A stretch of DNA of 64,000 nucleotides from Chryseobacterium sp. SSA4.19 (GCF_022601875.1 NZ_JAKVIP010000005.1:1-64000); one strand, 5' to 3'. Shown: positions 33,307 through 43,024, counted from the stretch's first letter. Notes: a model not told the origin generated them from the sequence alone. Numbers and translations: made by a program.

Positions 33307-35553
33307 TTATTGATGCATATACGCTTCAGACTTTTGATCAAAAATTACATTTATTTCTAATCCGTTTTTATTTTCCAGGGAGAATGTTCCGTCGAGCTGC
33401 GCGGCTAATCCTTGCATGAGGTTCATTCCCAAAGATTCTGTTTTATTGACATTTACATTTTCAGGAAGTCCTACTCCGTTATCTGCAATCATAAGTTTAT
33501 ATTTATTATTCTCAACTTGTTTGAACTGAACTTTAATCTCACCGCTTTTCCCGTCAGGAAATGCATATTTCATTGCATTGTTTACCGCCTCATTAATGAT
33601 TAATCCAATCGGTACAGCCTGCGCAGTATCCAGAAATACGGGATCAAGCTCTAAGACGAATTGTATCTTCTGATCTGACAAGTAACATTCTTTGATATAC
33701 GAAATCAATGCATTGATATACCAAAACATATCAATAACCGACAGATTTTCCGTCTGATACAGTTTCTGATGAATCAGGGATATCGTATGCATTCTTTGTT
33801 GACTGTTCTGTATGGCTTTCAGAGCATCTTCATTTTCCAGATAAGCCGACTGTGTATTCAAAAGGCTGATCACAATCTGAAGATTGTTTTTTACCCGGTG
33901 ATGAATTTCTTTAAGCAGCCATTCTTTTTCGGTGACCAGTTTTTTAAGCTGCCCGTTTTGTTCGTCAATCTGCCGCCGTTTTATTTCTAATTTTCTGTTT
34001 GCATTATTTTTAAGTCTCGAACGGTTATACAGCAAAGCTGCAAAAAGAACCAGCACGAATAAAATACCAGCGAAAATATAGCGCATCATTTTATCGTTGC
34101 CAATCCGGGTTTCCTGCAATTTAGCTTTTTGTTTCAATAACTGTATATTTCTGTCTTTCTGCTCGGTTTCAAACTCAATCTGCATACTGTTGATCTGTCT
34201 GCTTTTTTCACCATTAAAGACAGAATCTGAATGTTTTTTATACAACTGATAATGTTTAATGGCTTCCTTATATTTACCTAAGGTACTATCTGCCCTGAAC
34301 CACAGCCGATAATTGTTTGAACGAATCAGATCATTTCCTGTATGAGCAGTAATAGAATCAAACAATTTTACGCTTTTATAAAATGATTTGTAGTCTTTCT
34401 TCTGAAAATGGTACATTGAAAAACCATACAGCACAGAAGCCCTTCGGTTTGCTTTCTCCCCATATTCACCGTAATGATGAACGAGTTTTCTGTAATATAC
34501 ATCAGCATCTTTAATTTGCTTTATGATGGTATAAGTATGGAGAAGAATATCGTTCTCATACATTTCAAACTCTTTATCTTCATGTGGATACAACTTCTTG
34601 TACTGCTTAATCATTCCTATGCCTTCCTGATATTTTTTTTGGCTGATCAATAGTACGGAAATATTGGATGCTGCCGTCCTTATGAAAGGTATATCATTAT
34701 TCCTCTTCGCAACTACCAAAGCTCTTTCATAATAATCTGTTGCCTCATCGTATTTATCGAGATAATAGTACACAAGGCCTACCTGATTGTATATTGAACT
34801 CATATCTACCGAATGATCACCAACATGTACAGCAGTCTTTTCGGCAAGATGTGCATATCGCAATGCCTCTTTATAATCGCCCTTCTGAACTTCTGCTAAC
34901 GATAAAAGCTTGTACACCATCTGTACTTTTTTATATTTAGCAAACTGAAAAGTTGACAAAGATTGCTTGAGGATAGCAATTGCTTTATCAGGATCTTCTT
35001 TAATGCTGTAAATTTCAGCCAGGTCCTTGAGTACATTAGCTTGTTTTATCAATTTGCGGGTTCGGGCAAAGCAATAGATTGCCTTCTCTTTAAGCCTAAT
35101 TTTTATAGTGAGATTTTCAGGATCATTATTAGACATATAAGAAAGTTCGCTATATACGTCGCCGGCCTGTTCTTCAAAGTTATAAGCCAGAAAGTAGTTC
35201 AATGACTTCTTCATTTTAGCGGTCGCAATTTCCCATCGGGCTCTTTCTTTATCAATACGTGCATCCAGAAACATTATTTTTCCCTTGTCTAACTTGTCGC
35301 CGGTAAATTTGTTCAATTTTACAGCTTCCTTAATACACAGTTCTGCGCTGTCAAGATCTTTCTTATATTCTCCCGCTTTTGTCAGGTAAAATTCTCCTAA
35401 CCTTAAAAAAAAATCTGTCTTCTGCTTGTTATTCTCCGAAAAGGAAATCTGCCTAAGCAACATCACCGGATTTTCTTTGGTCTGAGCTTTTATCTGTGCA
35501 CTCAAAAATGTAAATGCACAAAGAATAAAAGCCAGTTTAAACCAAATTTTCAT
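33307..35553 (-). CDS. TPR sensor histidine kinase (HisKA_2), copy 2
   Basis: The 748-residue protein is colinear with the kinase at 30965-33262 over its entire length, with near-identical kinase motifs (EIHHRVKNNLQIVISLLNTQ, INEAVNNAMKYAFPDGKSGE, DNGVGLPENV) and a membrane helix near 495. Divergence is greatest in the TPR sensor region and C-terminal tail. It looks like a tandem gene duplication whose products may sense different signals. It precedes copy 1 by 44 bp and follows the DUF1275 gene of the ten-gene cluster by 66 bp. A weak -7-like TATCTTTA lies in that 66-bp gap. Confidence 0.92.
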   Translation of the reverse strand: MKIWFKLAFILCAFTFLSAQIKAQTKENPVMLLRQISFSENNKQKTDFFLRLGEFYLTKAGEYKKDLDSAELCIKEAVKLNKFTGDKLDKGKIMFLDARIDKERARWEIATAKMKKSLNYFLAYNFEEQAGDVYSELSYMSNNDPENLTIKIRLKEKAIYCFARTRKLIKQANVLKDLAEIYSIKEDPDKAIAILKQSLSTFQFAKYKKVQMVYKLLSLAEVQKGDYKEALRYAHLAEKTAVHVGDHSVDMSSIYNQVGLVYYYLDKYDEATDYYERALVVAKRNNDIPFIRTAASNISVLLISQKKYQEGIGMIKQYKKLYPHEDKEFEMYENDILLHTYTIIKQIKDADVYYRKLVHHYGEYGEKANRRASVLYGFSMYHFQKKDYKSFYKSVKLFDSITAHTGNDLIRSNNYRLWFRADSTLGKYKEAIKHYQLYKKHSDSVFNGEKSRQINSMQIEFETEQKDRNIQLLKQKAKLQETRIGNDKMMRYIFAGILFVLVLFAALLYNRSRLKNNANRKLEIKRRQIDEQNGQLKKLVTEKEWLLKEIHHRVKNNLQIVISLLNTQSAYLENEDALKAIQNSQQRMHTISLIHQKLYQTENLSVIDMFWYINALISYIKECYLSDQKIQFVLELDPVFLDTAQAVPIGLIINEAVNNAMKYAFPDGKSGEIKVQFKQVENNKYKLMIADNGVGLPENVNVNKTESLGMNLMQGLAAQLDGTFSLENKNGLEINVIFDQKSEAYMHQ

Positions 35554-35619
35554 GAAACAGAGAAAGAATGAAATTATGAGTTAAAGATAATTTATTATCA
35601 TTATATTTTGTAATCCTTC

Positions 35620-36285
35620 TTAAATTTTACGGTGATAAAAATAACACACCATCATTGTCAAACCCGGAAAAATTAAAGTCCAAAGCCCCAGCTGTTTCCC
35701 TGCAAAGGCGCCTAAAAAACAGCCTACCAGAAACCCGAGGATGAGAAAAAGCTGTTTTTTCAGACTCGTCAGTGCTTCAGCATTATTAAACCGGGTTTTC
35801 AGAAGAGTCCCGAAATCCAGGGAAGCCTGCGTTACATTTCCGGTCATCATCGTTGTCGGTCCGTAGGTTTCTTTCGCATATAATTTACCGAAAGCATTTT
35901 GGAGTCCCATGGCAAAAACCGTCATCATAACCACAGAATACATCATGAATTTATCAAATATTCCATAATAAGTGAGGCCCGCCACGATACTGCCGCCTAA
36001 CAGCAGCAGCAGACCTTCCCAAAACAAAATGGTGTAATGATTCAAAACTTTCCCGGCAATTCTGCCGCCAACGATTACCGCCAGGATAAAGACCGGGAAA
36101 GTGAGTAATTTTATCCACGCATTCATATCAGAACCTTTCACAAACTGGTACGCAAAAACGATAAAGTTGCCCGTAACGTGCGCCGAAAATATGGAATCTG
36201 CAGCGACAAACGTTACGGTATCGCAATAGCCTGCAATTATCGTCAACAGCAACGTGACAAAGCCAATATTATTTTTTATCTCCAT
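35620..36285 (-). CDS. YoaK/DUF1275 membrane protein
   Basis: The 221-residue protein has six to seven hydrophobic segments and the DUF1275 features GYCDTVTFVAADSIFSAHVTGN at the N-terminus and TTMMTGNVTQASLDFG near the middle. YoaK-family function is not known. It is the last of the ten minus-strand genes beginning at 44379 and is 4 bp after dps. Confidence 0.8.
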   Translation of the reverse strand: MEIKNNIGFVTLLLTIIAGYCDTVTFVAADSIFSAHVTGNFIVFAYQFVKGSDMNAWIKLLTFPVFILAVIVGGRIAGKVLNHYTILFWEGLLLLLGGSIVAGLTYYGIFDKFMMYSVVMMTVFAMGLQNAFGKLYAKETYGPTTMMTGNVTQASLDFGTLLKTRFNNAEALTSLKKQLFLILGFLVGCFLGAFAGKQLGLWTLIFPGLTMMVCYFYHRKI

Positions 36286-36289
36286 CCTT

Positions 36290-36763
36290 TTATTTTAAAT
36301 GTGACCGCAGCATCCACGCCATTTTCTCGTGCGTTTCCATCAATCCGGTAATGTAATCGCTGGTTCCCGCATCTTTGAATTCTACGGCAAAATTTTCAAC
36401 ATTTTCGCGGAGATGGATAATAATGCTGTCGTGGTCGGAAAGCAGCTCTCTGATATAGCTCAGACTGTCATTAGACTGTACAGGAGATTCAGAAAGATGG
36501 GTAAGCTCCAGATATTCTCTCAGAGTCGCAGGAACGTAATGTCCTAACGTTCTGATTCTTTCTGCCAGGTTATCGATTATTTCGTCCAATTGCCCGTACT
36601 GTGCTTCAAAAAAGAGATGTTTGTTGTAAAAATCCGGGCCTTCCACATTCCAGTGTGCTTTTCTGGTTTTGGTGTAAAGTACAAATTCGTCCGCTAAAGT
36701 TTTGATTAATACGTCAGCTACTTTTGCTAAATTTTCCGGTTTAATTCCGATTGAATTTTTCAT
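36290..36763 (-). CDS. dps: Dps-family ferritin-like DNA protection protein
   Basis: The 157-residue protein has the Dps ferroxidase ligands in canonical spacing: His37 (KAHWNVEGPDF), His49, Asp64 and Glu68 (LDEIIDNLAERI). Dps dodecamers use hydrogen peroxide to oxidise and store iron. No long basic N-tail for DNA binding is seen (starts MKNSIGIKPENL). Its place inside a cluster of hydrolases and DoxX suggests oxidative-stress co-expression. Confidence 0.93.
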   Translation of the reverse strand: MKNSIGIKPENLAKVADVLIKTLADEFVLYTKTRKAHWNVEGPDFYNKHLFFEAQYGQLDEIIDNLAERIRTLGHYVPATLREYLELTHLSESPVQSNDSLSYIRELLSDHDSIIIHLRENVENFAVEFKDAGTSDYITGLMETHEKMAWMLRSHLK

Positions 36764-36764
36764 G

Positions 36765-37190
36765 TTAAATAAGATTTAATAAATAATAATCGAGTGAATA
36801 TTTTCCTGCACCTAAGGCAAGAATTAATAATAAAGATAACGTGTACATATAAGGAACATCGCGTACTTCTAAAGAATCTTTTCTGTGTACAACAAAATAG
36901 CCTATCGCAGTGACCCCGATGGTCGGCAACACGGCCAGCCTTGTTCCCAATCCTAAAATAATTAAAAAAGGAACCACCGTGTCGGCAAGCGAAGCAACCA
37001 AAGCATTCATTTTATCAGGAAGGCCAAGCGGATTCGGGACTTTTTCTTTCTGCCCGTTTTCCACTCTGAATTTCTTCAGCCCATGAACCCGGAACAGTTC
37101 AAGTCCCAAAAGTATCCTGAATACTAAAAATGCAGCATCATTGAATGACGATCCCAGATCTGATGCAAGAATATGTTTTAAAATTTCCAT
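36765..37190 (-). CDS. DoxX-family membrane protein
   Basis: The 141-residue protein has four hydrophobic segments and the DoxX-like pattern LVFRILLGLELFRVHGLKKF near the N-terminus and VPFLIILGLGTRLAVLPTIGV. DoxX homologues associate with redox and oxidative-stress systems in the inner membrane, but the reaction is unknown. It is one base from dps and 11 from the amidohydrolase. Confidence 0.8.
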   Translation of the reverse strand: MEILKHILASDLGSSFNDAAFLVFRILLGLELFRVHGLKKFRVENGQKEKVPNPLGLPDKMNALVASLADTVVPFLIILGLGTRLAVLPTIGVTAIGYFVVHRKDSLEVRDVPYMYTLSLLLILALGAGKYSLDYYLLNLI

Positions 37191-37201
37191 AATTTATCTT
37201 T

Positions 37202-39091
37202 TTAAAAAGCAAAACAAGAGCAGCCCAATGCGCCCCAAAAAGCATGATAATTATTAACCGGAAGCGCACTCATTCTCGCATGATCGTGATTGTGGTGATG
37301 CACGTCGCAGCTTCCTGCACAACTGTGAATTTGTGAGTTCAAAGGTGCTTTCAGCTGTGACTTTGCATTTTTCTCTATTTCTTTTTCGAAATGACCGCCG
37401 GCAGGATAATAACCGTTGTATAAATTGGTCGGCGACCAGTCCGGGAGAACAGGAATCGATGGTGGCGCAAATGAAGAAAATTCACCTTTTGCATACACTA
37501 TTCTTCCGTCTACAACCGTCATTTCCGCTTCAATATTTTTGATGGCTTCATCTTCAACCGTGAAATAGTCATGATTCAGAACGGCTAAGTCGGCAAACAT
37601 TCCCACCTGAATATCCCCTTTCTTCTGCTGTTCCTGAGAAAACCATGCGCTTCCTTTGGTGTATAATTCCAGAGCCGTGGCCCGGTCTAATCTGGTTTCA
37701 TGGTACAATTGAAGTCCGCCAACCGTTTTCCCGACCGTCAGCCAATACATAGAAACCCAGGGATTATAGCTGCTTACTCTCGTGGCATCCGAACCACCGC
37801 CGACGGGCACTTCCATCTCGAGCATTTTTTTTATGGGCGGTGTGCTTTCCGCCGCGGCAGAACCATACCGGTCTGTAAAATATTCGCCCTGATAAGCCAT
37901 TCTGCTCTGAACTGCGATTCCGCCGCCGAGCTTTTTCACCCTTTCGATATTGTTCTCGTCTATCGTTTCGGCATGGTCGAAAATCCATGGCAGTCCATTG
38001 AACGGAATATCCTGATTTACTTTTTCAAAAACATTTAAAAACCTTGTGATGCTTTCGTTATATGTCGCATGAAGCCTGAAAGGCCAACGGTTTTCCACCA
38101 ATAATCGCACTACTTTTTCCAGGTCAGCTTCCATATTTTCAGGAAGGTCGGGTCTTGGCTGAAGGAAATCTTCAAAATCCGCCGCCGAAAACACCAGCAT
38201 CTCTCCTGCCCCGTTGTGACGGTACATATCATCGCCCTGGTAGAGTTTTACCGTATCGATCCAATCGTTGAAATCTTCAAATTCATGCTTGGGCTTTTGG
38301 GTAAATAAATTGTATGCAATTCTTACCGTTAGCTGTTTTTTCTCATTCAGCTCATTCACGACCTGGTAATCGTCGGGAAAATTCTGGAAACCTCCGCCGG
38401 CATCGATTACGCTTGTAATTCCGAAGCGGTTAAGTTCCGTCATAAAATGCCTGGTAGAGTTCAGCTGATGTTCAAAAGAAAGTTTCGGGCCCTGTGCGAG
38501 TGTCGAATACAGGATCATGGCATTTGGTGTCGCAATAATTAACCCGGTCGGTTCGCCGTTCGCATCTCTTTCAATATGCCCGCCAGCCGGAGCCGGCGTG
38601 TTTTTATTAAATCCTACCGCTTTCAGAGCAGCCCTGTTCATGAGCGCCCGGTCGTACAGGTGCAGGATAAAAACCGGTGTTTCGGGAGCAATCGCATTGA
38701 TCTCTTCCAAAGTCGGCATCCTTCTTTCCGCAAACTGGAACTCCGACCATCCGCCAACTACGCGAACCCATTGCGGAGAAGGGGTACGGTGTACCTGGTC
38801 TTTCAGCATCCTCAATGCATCGGCTAAAGAAGGAACTCCGTCCCATCTTAATTCAAGGTTATAATTGAGCCCGCCACGAATGAGGTGAATATGGGAATCA
38901 TTGATTCCGGGAACAACTCTTCTCTTTTTTAAATCGATGATTTTTGTGGATCCTTCAGAAAACTGATCAACCAACCCGTCGCTTCCAACACCTATGATTT
39001 TTCCGTCTTTAACGGCAACCGCAGAAATATCCGGGGTTTCTCTGTTGAAACTGTGGATTTTCCCGTTAAATAAAATTAAGTCTGCCTTCAT
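37202..39091 (-). CDS. YtcJ-like amidohydrolase with Cys/His-rich tail
   Basis: The 629-residue protein is an amidohydrolase-3 (COG1574) enzyme. It has the N-terminal composite domain ADLILFNGKIHSFNRETP, the metal motif NDSHIHLIRGGLNYN, later conserved GGGSDATRVSSYNPWVSMYW and the C-terminal DLAVLNHDYFTV. It should cleave C-N bonds in a cyclic or acyclic amide. After the usual family end (about residue 560) there is a tail with HSCAGSCDVHHHNHDHARM and GCSCFAF, rich in Cys and His, likely metal-binding. There is no signal peptide, yet the gene follows the secreted M17-like gene by 3 bp. Confidence 0.85.
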   Translation of the reverse strand: MKADLILFNGKIHSFNRETPDISAVAVKDGKIIGVGSDGLVDQFSEGSTKIIDLKKRRVVPGINDSHIHLIRGGLNYNLELRWDGVPSLADALRMLKDQVHRTPSPQWVRVVGGWSEFQFAERRMPTLEEINAIAPETPVFILHLYDRALMNRAALKAVGFNKNTPAPAGGHIERDANGEPTGLIIATPNAMILYSTLAQGPKLSFEHQLNSTRHFMTELNRFGITSVIDAGGGFQNFPDDYQVVNELNEKKQLTVRIAYNLFTQKPKHEFEDFNDWIDTVKLYQGDDMYRHNGAGEMLVFSAADFEDFLQPRPDLPENMEADLEKVVRLLVENRWPFRLHATYNESITRFLNVFEKVNQDIPFNGLPWIFDHAETIDENNIERVKKLGGGIAVQSRMAYQGEYFTDRYGSAAAESTPPIKKMLEMEVPVGGGSDATRVSSYNPWVSMYWLTVGKTVGGLQLYHETRLDRATALELYTKGSAWFSQEQQKKGDIQVGMFADLAVLNHDYFTVEDEAIKNIEAEMTVVDGRIVYAKGEFSSFAPPSIPVLPDWSPTNLYNGYYPAGGHFEKEIEKNAKSQLKAPLNSQIHSCAGSCDVHHHNHDHARMSALPVNNYHAFWGALGCSCFAF

Positions 39092-39094
39092 ACC

Positions 39095-39841
39095 TTATTT
39101 TTTCGCATTTAATTTTGAAATTGCCTCCTGAATTCCTCCTCCTGCTGTGGTAAAAAATGCCGGTCCGGCCAATAAAATCAGCTTCTTCAATTTGAGGTTA
39201 TCAGAATAATTTTCACCTTTCAGATAAGACTGCGCACGGTACGCGTCAAAAGCTCCCAACACTACATTTTCAGCGACCAAAGCGGTAGGTGAATCGATCC
39301 CGGCATCTTTCAGGTCGCTCGCAAAAGAGGCGGTTGTTACCTTTAATCTCAAGGCTTCTCTCATGGCCACGCTCCCTACTTCTTTCATGAGTTCTGCGTC
39401 GAAGGAATTTCTGTTTCCCAGTCCGATCAATAAAAGTTTTTTTGAAGCTAAACTTCCTTTTGGCGGAGTGATTAATAAAGTTTCCAAAGCGTGCCCCTGA
39501 AATTTCCCGCTTTTTCTGACATCGGTAATAATTCCTTTCAGAGCTTCATCCAGGTGAACCATTCCGTTTAAATCTTTCGGCAGCGCCGGCGGATTGAAGA
39601 TATCACCCTCGGTATATTCGAAAACACAGGCGATCTGTAGATCGGCTGCTGCTGCTGAAGGCCCCTGAACAAGCCCGATTACGGAAACGCCGTCTACGGT
39701 TCCCCAGATTTTCGTGGTTCCGACTGCCGTTTTCACTTCGGTAGCCTGTGCTGAAACAAAGTCCGTTGATGAAGTTGCCAGGATCAATGCAGCAATCATT
39801 GCCTTGGACAAGTTGAAATATTTTGAAATTGATTTTTTCAT
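39095..39841 (-). CDS. Secreted M17 aminopeptidase N-terminal-like protein, no catalytic domain
   Basis: The 248-residue protein starts with a signal peptide (MKKSISKYFNLSKAMIAALI). The mature region matches the N-terminal macro-like domain of leucyl aminopeptidases: LLLIGLGNRNSFDAELMKEV and ALRLKVTTASFASDLKDAGI. The catalytic M17 domain (NTDAEGRL-type motif) is absent, so it cannot act as an aminopeptidase. It might bind ligands or serve as a partner for the neighbouring porin and amidohydrolase. Sits between them (21 and 3 bp). Confidence 0.7.
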   Translation of the reverse strand: MKKSISKYFNLSKAMIAALILATSSTDFVSAQATEVKTAVGTTKIWGTVDGVSVIGLVQGPSAAAADLQIACVFEYTEGDIFNPPALPKDLNGMVHLDEALKGIITDVRKSGKFQGHALETLLITPPKGSLASKKLLLIGLGNRNSFDAELMKEVGSVAMREALRLKVTTASFASDLKDAGIDSPTALVAENVVLGAFDAYRAQSYLKGENYSDNLKLKKLILLAGPAFFTTAGGGIQEAISKLNAKK

Positions 39842-39862
39842 AATGAATGATTTGAATGTTAA

Positions 39863-41251
39863 TTAAAATTTAAAACCTAATCGGATGTTATAAAATATCC
39901 CGCTCTTTGCATTCGGAATAATATCTTCGATGAATTCGCCTTTCCGGAAATACTGAATTCCGCTCACCAGCGAGATATACCTGCTGAAACTGTAAGTAAA
40001 ATTCATTAAATAGGCTGTTCCGATATATCTTTTATCTGAGCTGCTGCCGGGCCGGTTCAAAACACCGCTTGGCCTGTAAACGCCGTCATTCAGGGAATAT
40101 CGCCAGTTGAAAACGACATCAGCCTGCATTTTGAGTTTAGAAGTTAAATCCAGCGTTGCATACGGATGAATATCAATGAGATTGACCGGGCCGACCTGCG
40201 GGCTGAAGCCAAAATATCCCCCTTTCGGATACAACGGATTGAAAGTATTGAGTTTCCCGTCTCCTTTGGATTTGTCACCCGAAATATAATCGTTTCTCAG
40301 ATTAATACTTGGTTTAAACTTCACATTTTCAAAGAGGTACCCAATATCTACAGAACCCGTCCATGCCCTGATATTGTCATTTCCGAAGGTTCCAAACTGA
40401 TAAGCCGCTTCCAGATTATAAATAAATCCGCCGCCGTATTTCCAGAGCCTTCCTCCGATGGTATGGCGCTTTTCTCTTGCTGTTCCTGCTTCAAATACAG
40501 ATTCGTCTCTCCTGATCCCGAGATAATAGAGATCGAGATTTCCGGCCGCCGGAATAATGATTTTAGCATAAGTTCCCCAAAGATTGAGCTGTTTTGAAAT
40601 TTTGTTGTCAAAAACACCTGTGTTAATGCTATCAGCCATCATTGCAAAGGCATCCACCGATACATTTTCGTGAGTAAACATCACTTTGGCTCCGGTAAAG
40701 GAAAGCCTGGCATTCGGCCCTTCTCTTACTGAAATCAATCTTCCGGAACCGTAGTCCAGCTCCTGCCGGCCTATCCTGAACGTGAGCTTCTGATTGTTTT
40801 TGTGAATTACATTGGCATCAATAAACAAATTCTGAATGCTGAGCTGATCTTCATCAATACCTCTTGAACCATTTTTCCGGCCGTTTTGCAGAGCGCTCCG
40901 GATTTGTGAAAACACCCTGAAATTTTTTCCTATATGCAGATCTGCATGGAGATCGTAACGCTGCAGCAGAAAATTGTTGTGACCGATATTCTGCCTTCCC
41001 CAATCTTCATTGTTGAAATCCACATATTCATACCGCGCTTCACCACCGAAAGACAGATAGACGTCTTTCTTTTCATCAAGCGGAAAAAACTTAACCCTAT
41101 TGTAAAATGTGCCTGCCGAATCCTTTAAATATTCGTAATTTTCATCATAGCGCAAAAGTTTAAAACTCTGTGCCCAGAAAATTCCGGAAAAACAAAAGAA
41201 GGCCAGGATTGTAATTTTCAGGAGAGGTATGGAATGCGAAGATTTCAACAT
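39863..41251 (-). CDS. Alginate-export-like outer-membrane beta-barrel
   Basis: The 462-residue protein has a signal peptide ending at AQS and an alternating hydrophobic pattern ending in a C-terminal Phe (FYNIRLGFKF), as expected for an outer-membrane barrel. GEARYEYVDFNNEDWG at the start and GRQELDYGSGRLISVREGPN in the middle match the alginate-export (AlgE-like) family. In this context it probably admits small aromatic or hydrophobic substrates. It is the sole channel of the ten-gene cluster. Confidence 0.8.
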   Translation of the reverse strand: MLKSSHSIPLLKITILAFFCFSGIFWAQSFKLLRYDENYEYLKDSAGTFYNRVKFFPLDEKKDVYLSFGGEARYEYVDFNNEDWGRQNIGHNNFLLQRYDLHADLHIGKNFRVFSQIRSALQNGRKNGSRGIDEDQLSIQNLFIDANVIHKNNQKLTFRIGRQELDYGSGRLISVREGPNARLSFTGAKVMFTHENVSVDAFAMMADSINTGVFDNKISKQLNLWGTYAKIIIPAAGNLDLYYLGIRRDESVFEAGTAREKRHTIGGRLWKYGGGFIYNLEAAYQFGTFGNDNIRAWTGSVDIGYLFENVKFKPSINLRNDYISGDKSKGDGKLNTFNPLYPKGGYFGFSPQVGPVNLIDIHPYATLDLTSKLKMQADVVFNWRYSLNDGVYRPSGVLNRPGSSSDKRYIGTAYLMNFTYSFSRYISLVSGIQYFRKGEFIEDIIPNAKSGIFYNIRLGFKF

Positions 41252-41270
41252 TGAATAGGGATGTTAAATA

Positions 41271-41903
41271 TTAGTGTTTCAGCATTTTGTGGGCATAATG
41301 AATCCCTAAGCCGTAAGAACTTCCATATTTTTTCATCAGATCGGTCACCGCAACATACGTTTCCTGGCGCGCCCAGTCTCTCTGAAGCTCAAGAATATAC
41401 TGAATTGAAGTCATCGGCTTCACTCCCGAATGGATCATTCTCTGTACCGCTCTTTCATGCGCTTCATCGGTCACATCCCCGCAGGCATCGGTGATCACGA
41501 ATACGTCATACCCCTCTTCCAGGGCTGACAACGCCGGTCCCACGATGCAAACGCCCGTCCATAAACCGGCAAGAACAAGTTTCTTTTTTTGTTTCCCGAC
41601 GATTGCTTTATAGGCAGCTTCATCTTCCCAGGTATTCATGCTCGTTCTGTCGATATATCCTGAAGTCGCCATAGGAAAAGCTTCTTCGATTTCGGGAAAA
41701 ACGGGTCCTGAAAAGCTTTCTTCAGCCACCGTAGTGATGACCGTGGGAACATTGAAAATTTTGGAAGCTCCGCAGATTACCGCCACGTTGTTACGCAGTT
41801 CGTTCATTGAGATACTTTTTGTGGCAAAGGCCATCTGCCCTTCAAAATCAATTAATACTAATGCATGATTTTCAGGAGAAAGTAAGTTGGATGATGGTTT
41901 CAT
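41271..41903 (-). CDS. Isochorismatase-like cysteine hydrolase (YcaC type)
   Basis: The 210-residue protein has the cysteine-hydrolase triad of the isochorismatase superfamily: Asp in VLIDFEGQM, Lys in KKKLVLAGLW context, and nucleophilic Cys in GLWTGVCIVGPALSALEEG. The long insert before the Cys (TSMNTWEDEAAYKAIVGKQ) matches YcaC rather than nicotinamidase. YcaC-like enzymes form octamers and lack a known substrate. Fits as a cytoplasmic hydrolase in the cluster. Confidence 0.85.
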   Translation of the reverse strand: MKPSSNLLSPENHALVLIDFEGQMAFATKSISMNELRNNVAVICGASKIFNVPTVITTVAEESFSGPVFPEIEEAFPMATSGYIDRTSMNTWEDEAAYKAIVGKQKKKLVLAGLWTGVCIVGPALSALEEGYDVFVITDACGDVTDEAHERAVQRMIHSGVKPMTSIQYILELQRDWARQETYVAVTDLMKKYGSSYGLGIHYAHKMLKH

Positions 41904-41987
41904 AAAAGTTTATTTTAGTATTTTTTTAATTAAAATTTAGAAATAAAGAAATGCCCGTAACCCATTTGCCACAGGCATTGAGGTTAA

Positions 41988-42899
41988 TTACTGTTTTAAG
42001 AATTTAATTAATTCTTCATTAAATTTGTCCTTTTCTTCCAGGAACAAGGCGTGCCCGCTGTTTTCGAAAGGGATGAGCTTAGAGCCTTTGATGGCTTTAT
42101 TCATCTGCTCTGCCAGGGCATAGGCTACGATACGGTCCTGTTTTGCCTGCATAATGAGCGTAGGAATTTTTATTTTCGGAAGATCTCCGCGAAGGTCTTC
42201 ATCACGTAAGGCGATTAATGCCTGCTCCATGGCATAAGCAGACGACTGCATTTCAATTCCGCCTAACCAGGCTCCGATTCCCGGTGACACTGAAGTTGCG
42301 GATAAGACGAAACGTTCACCAATCGTGTTTAATAATCCCGGTCTGTCTACGCTGACAAGGTCTACCCATTTCGTGATCTCTTCTTTGGTAAATAGCGGAT
42401 AAGGATAATCCGGTTTTTTGGTATGAACCGGTGCTGCAGCAGCGAACAATGCCAGCTTGCTAACGTGTGCGGCGTTATATTTTGCCACGTAATGTAAAGC
42501 GATTGCACCCCCCATTGAATGCCCGCCTAAAGTAGCATCTTTGATATCCAGCTTATCTAACACCGTTTTGATATCAGAAGCAAACTGGTCATAATTATAT
42601 TTTCCGTAAGGTTTGTCTGACTGCCCGAAGCCTCTCAGAGTGATCCCGATCACACGGTAACCCGCTTTTACCAAAGGAAGATATTGATATTCCCAGGAAA
42701 CGTCGCTCACCGGATAACCGTGGATCAGCACTACCGGTTTACCTTCGCCAAGATCGGTTACGTGAAGTTTTACATTAGGTTCCACTTCGATGTATTCTGC
42801 TCTGGCTTTTGCAGATTTCACTGTATTTTGTGCGCTAATATTTGTAAAGAATACGGCGGCTAATAACATCGCAGTGCCAAGAATTGATTTTAGTTTCAT
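41988..42899 (-). CDS. Exported alpha/beta-hydrolase
   Basis: The 303-residue protein begins MKLKSILGTAMLLAAVFFTN with a signal peptide ending SAQ, so it is periplasmic. The fold is clear: VLIHGYPVSDVSWEYQ (oxyanion loop), GGHSMGGA with the nucleophile Ser, AKQDRIV with Asp and NSGHALF with His. Substrate is probably an ester or peroxy acid. An ATG six bases upstream (MIMKLKS) or one 99 bp upstream are possible alternative starts; the signal peptide favours 42899. Confidence 0.88.
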   Translation of the reverse strand: MKLKSILGTAMLLAAVFFTNISAQNTVKSAKARAEYIEVEPNVKLHVTDLGEGKPVVLIHGYPVSDVSWEYQYLPLVKAGYRVIGITLRGFGQSDKPYGKYNYDQFASDIKTVLDKLDIKDATLGGHSMGGAIALHYVAKYNAAHVSKLALFAAAAPVHTKKPDYPYPLFTKEEITKWVDLVSVDRPGLLNTIGERFVLSATSVSPGIGAWLGGIEMQSSAYAMEQALIALRDEDLRGDLPKIKIPTLIMQAKQDRIVAYALAEQMNKAIKGSKLIPFENSGHALFLEEKDKFNEELIKFLKQ

Positions 42900-43024
42900 G
42901 ATCATACTTTTTAAAGGTTGATTTGGCAGATTCATTTTTAAATCTGTCGGAATTGATGGATTAATTGATGATGGAATTTGAATCAGCCGGCTATACATAT
43001 CAAGACAGCTGATTCAAAGAAATT

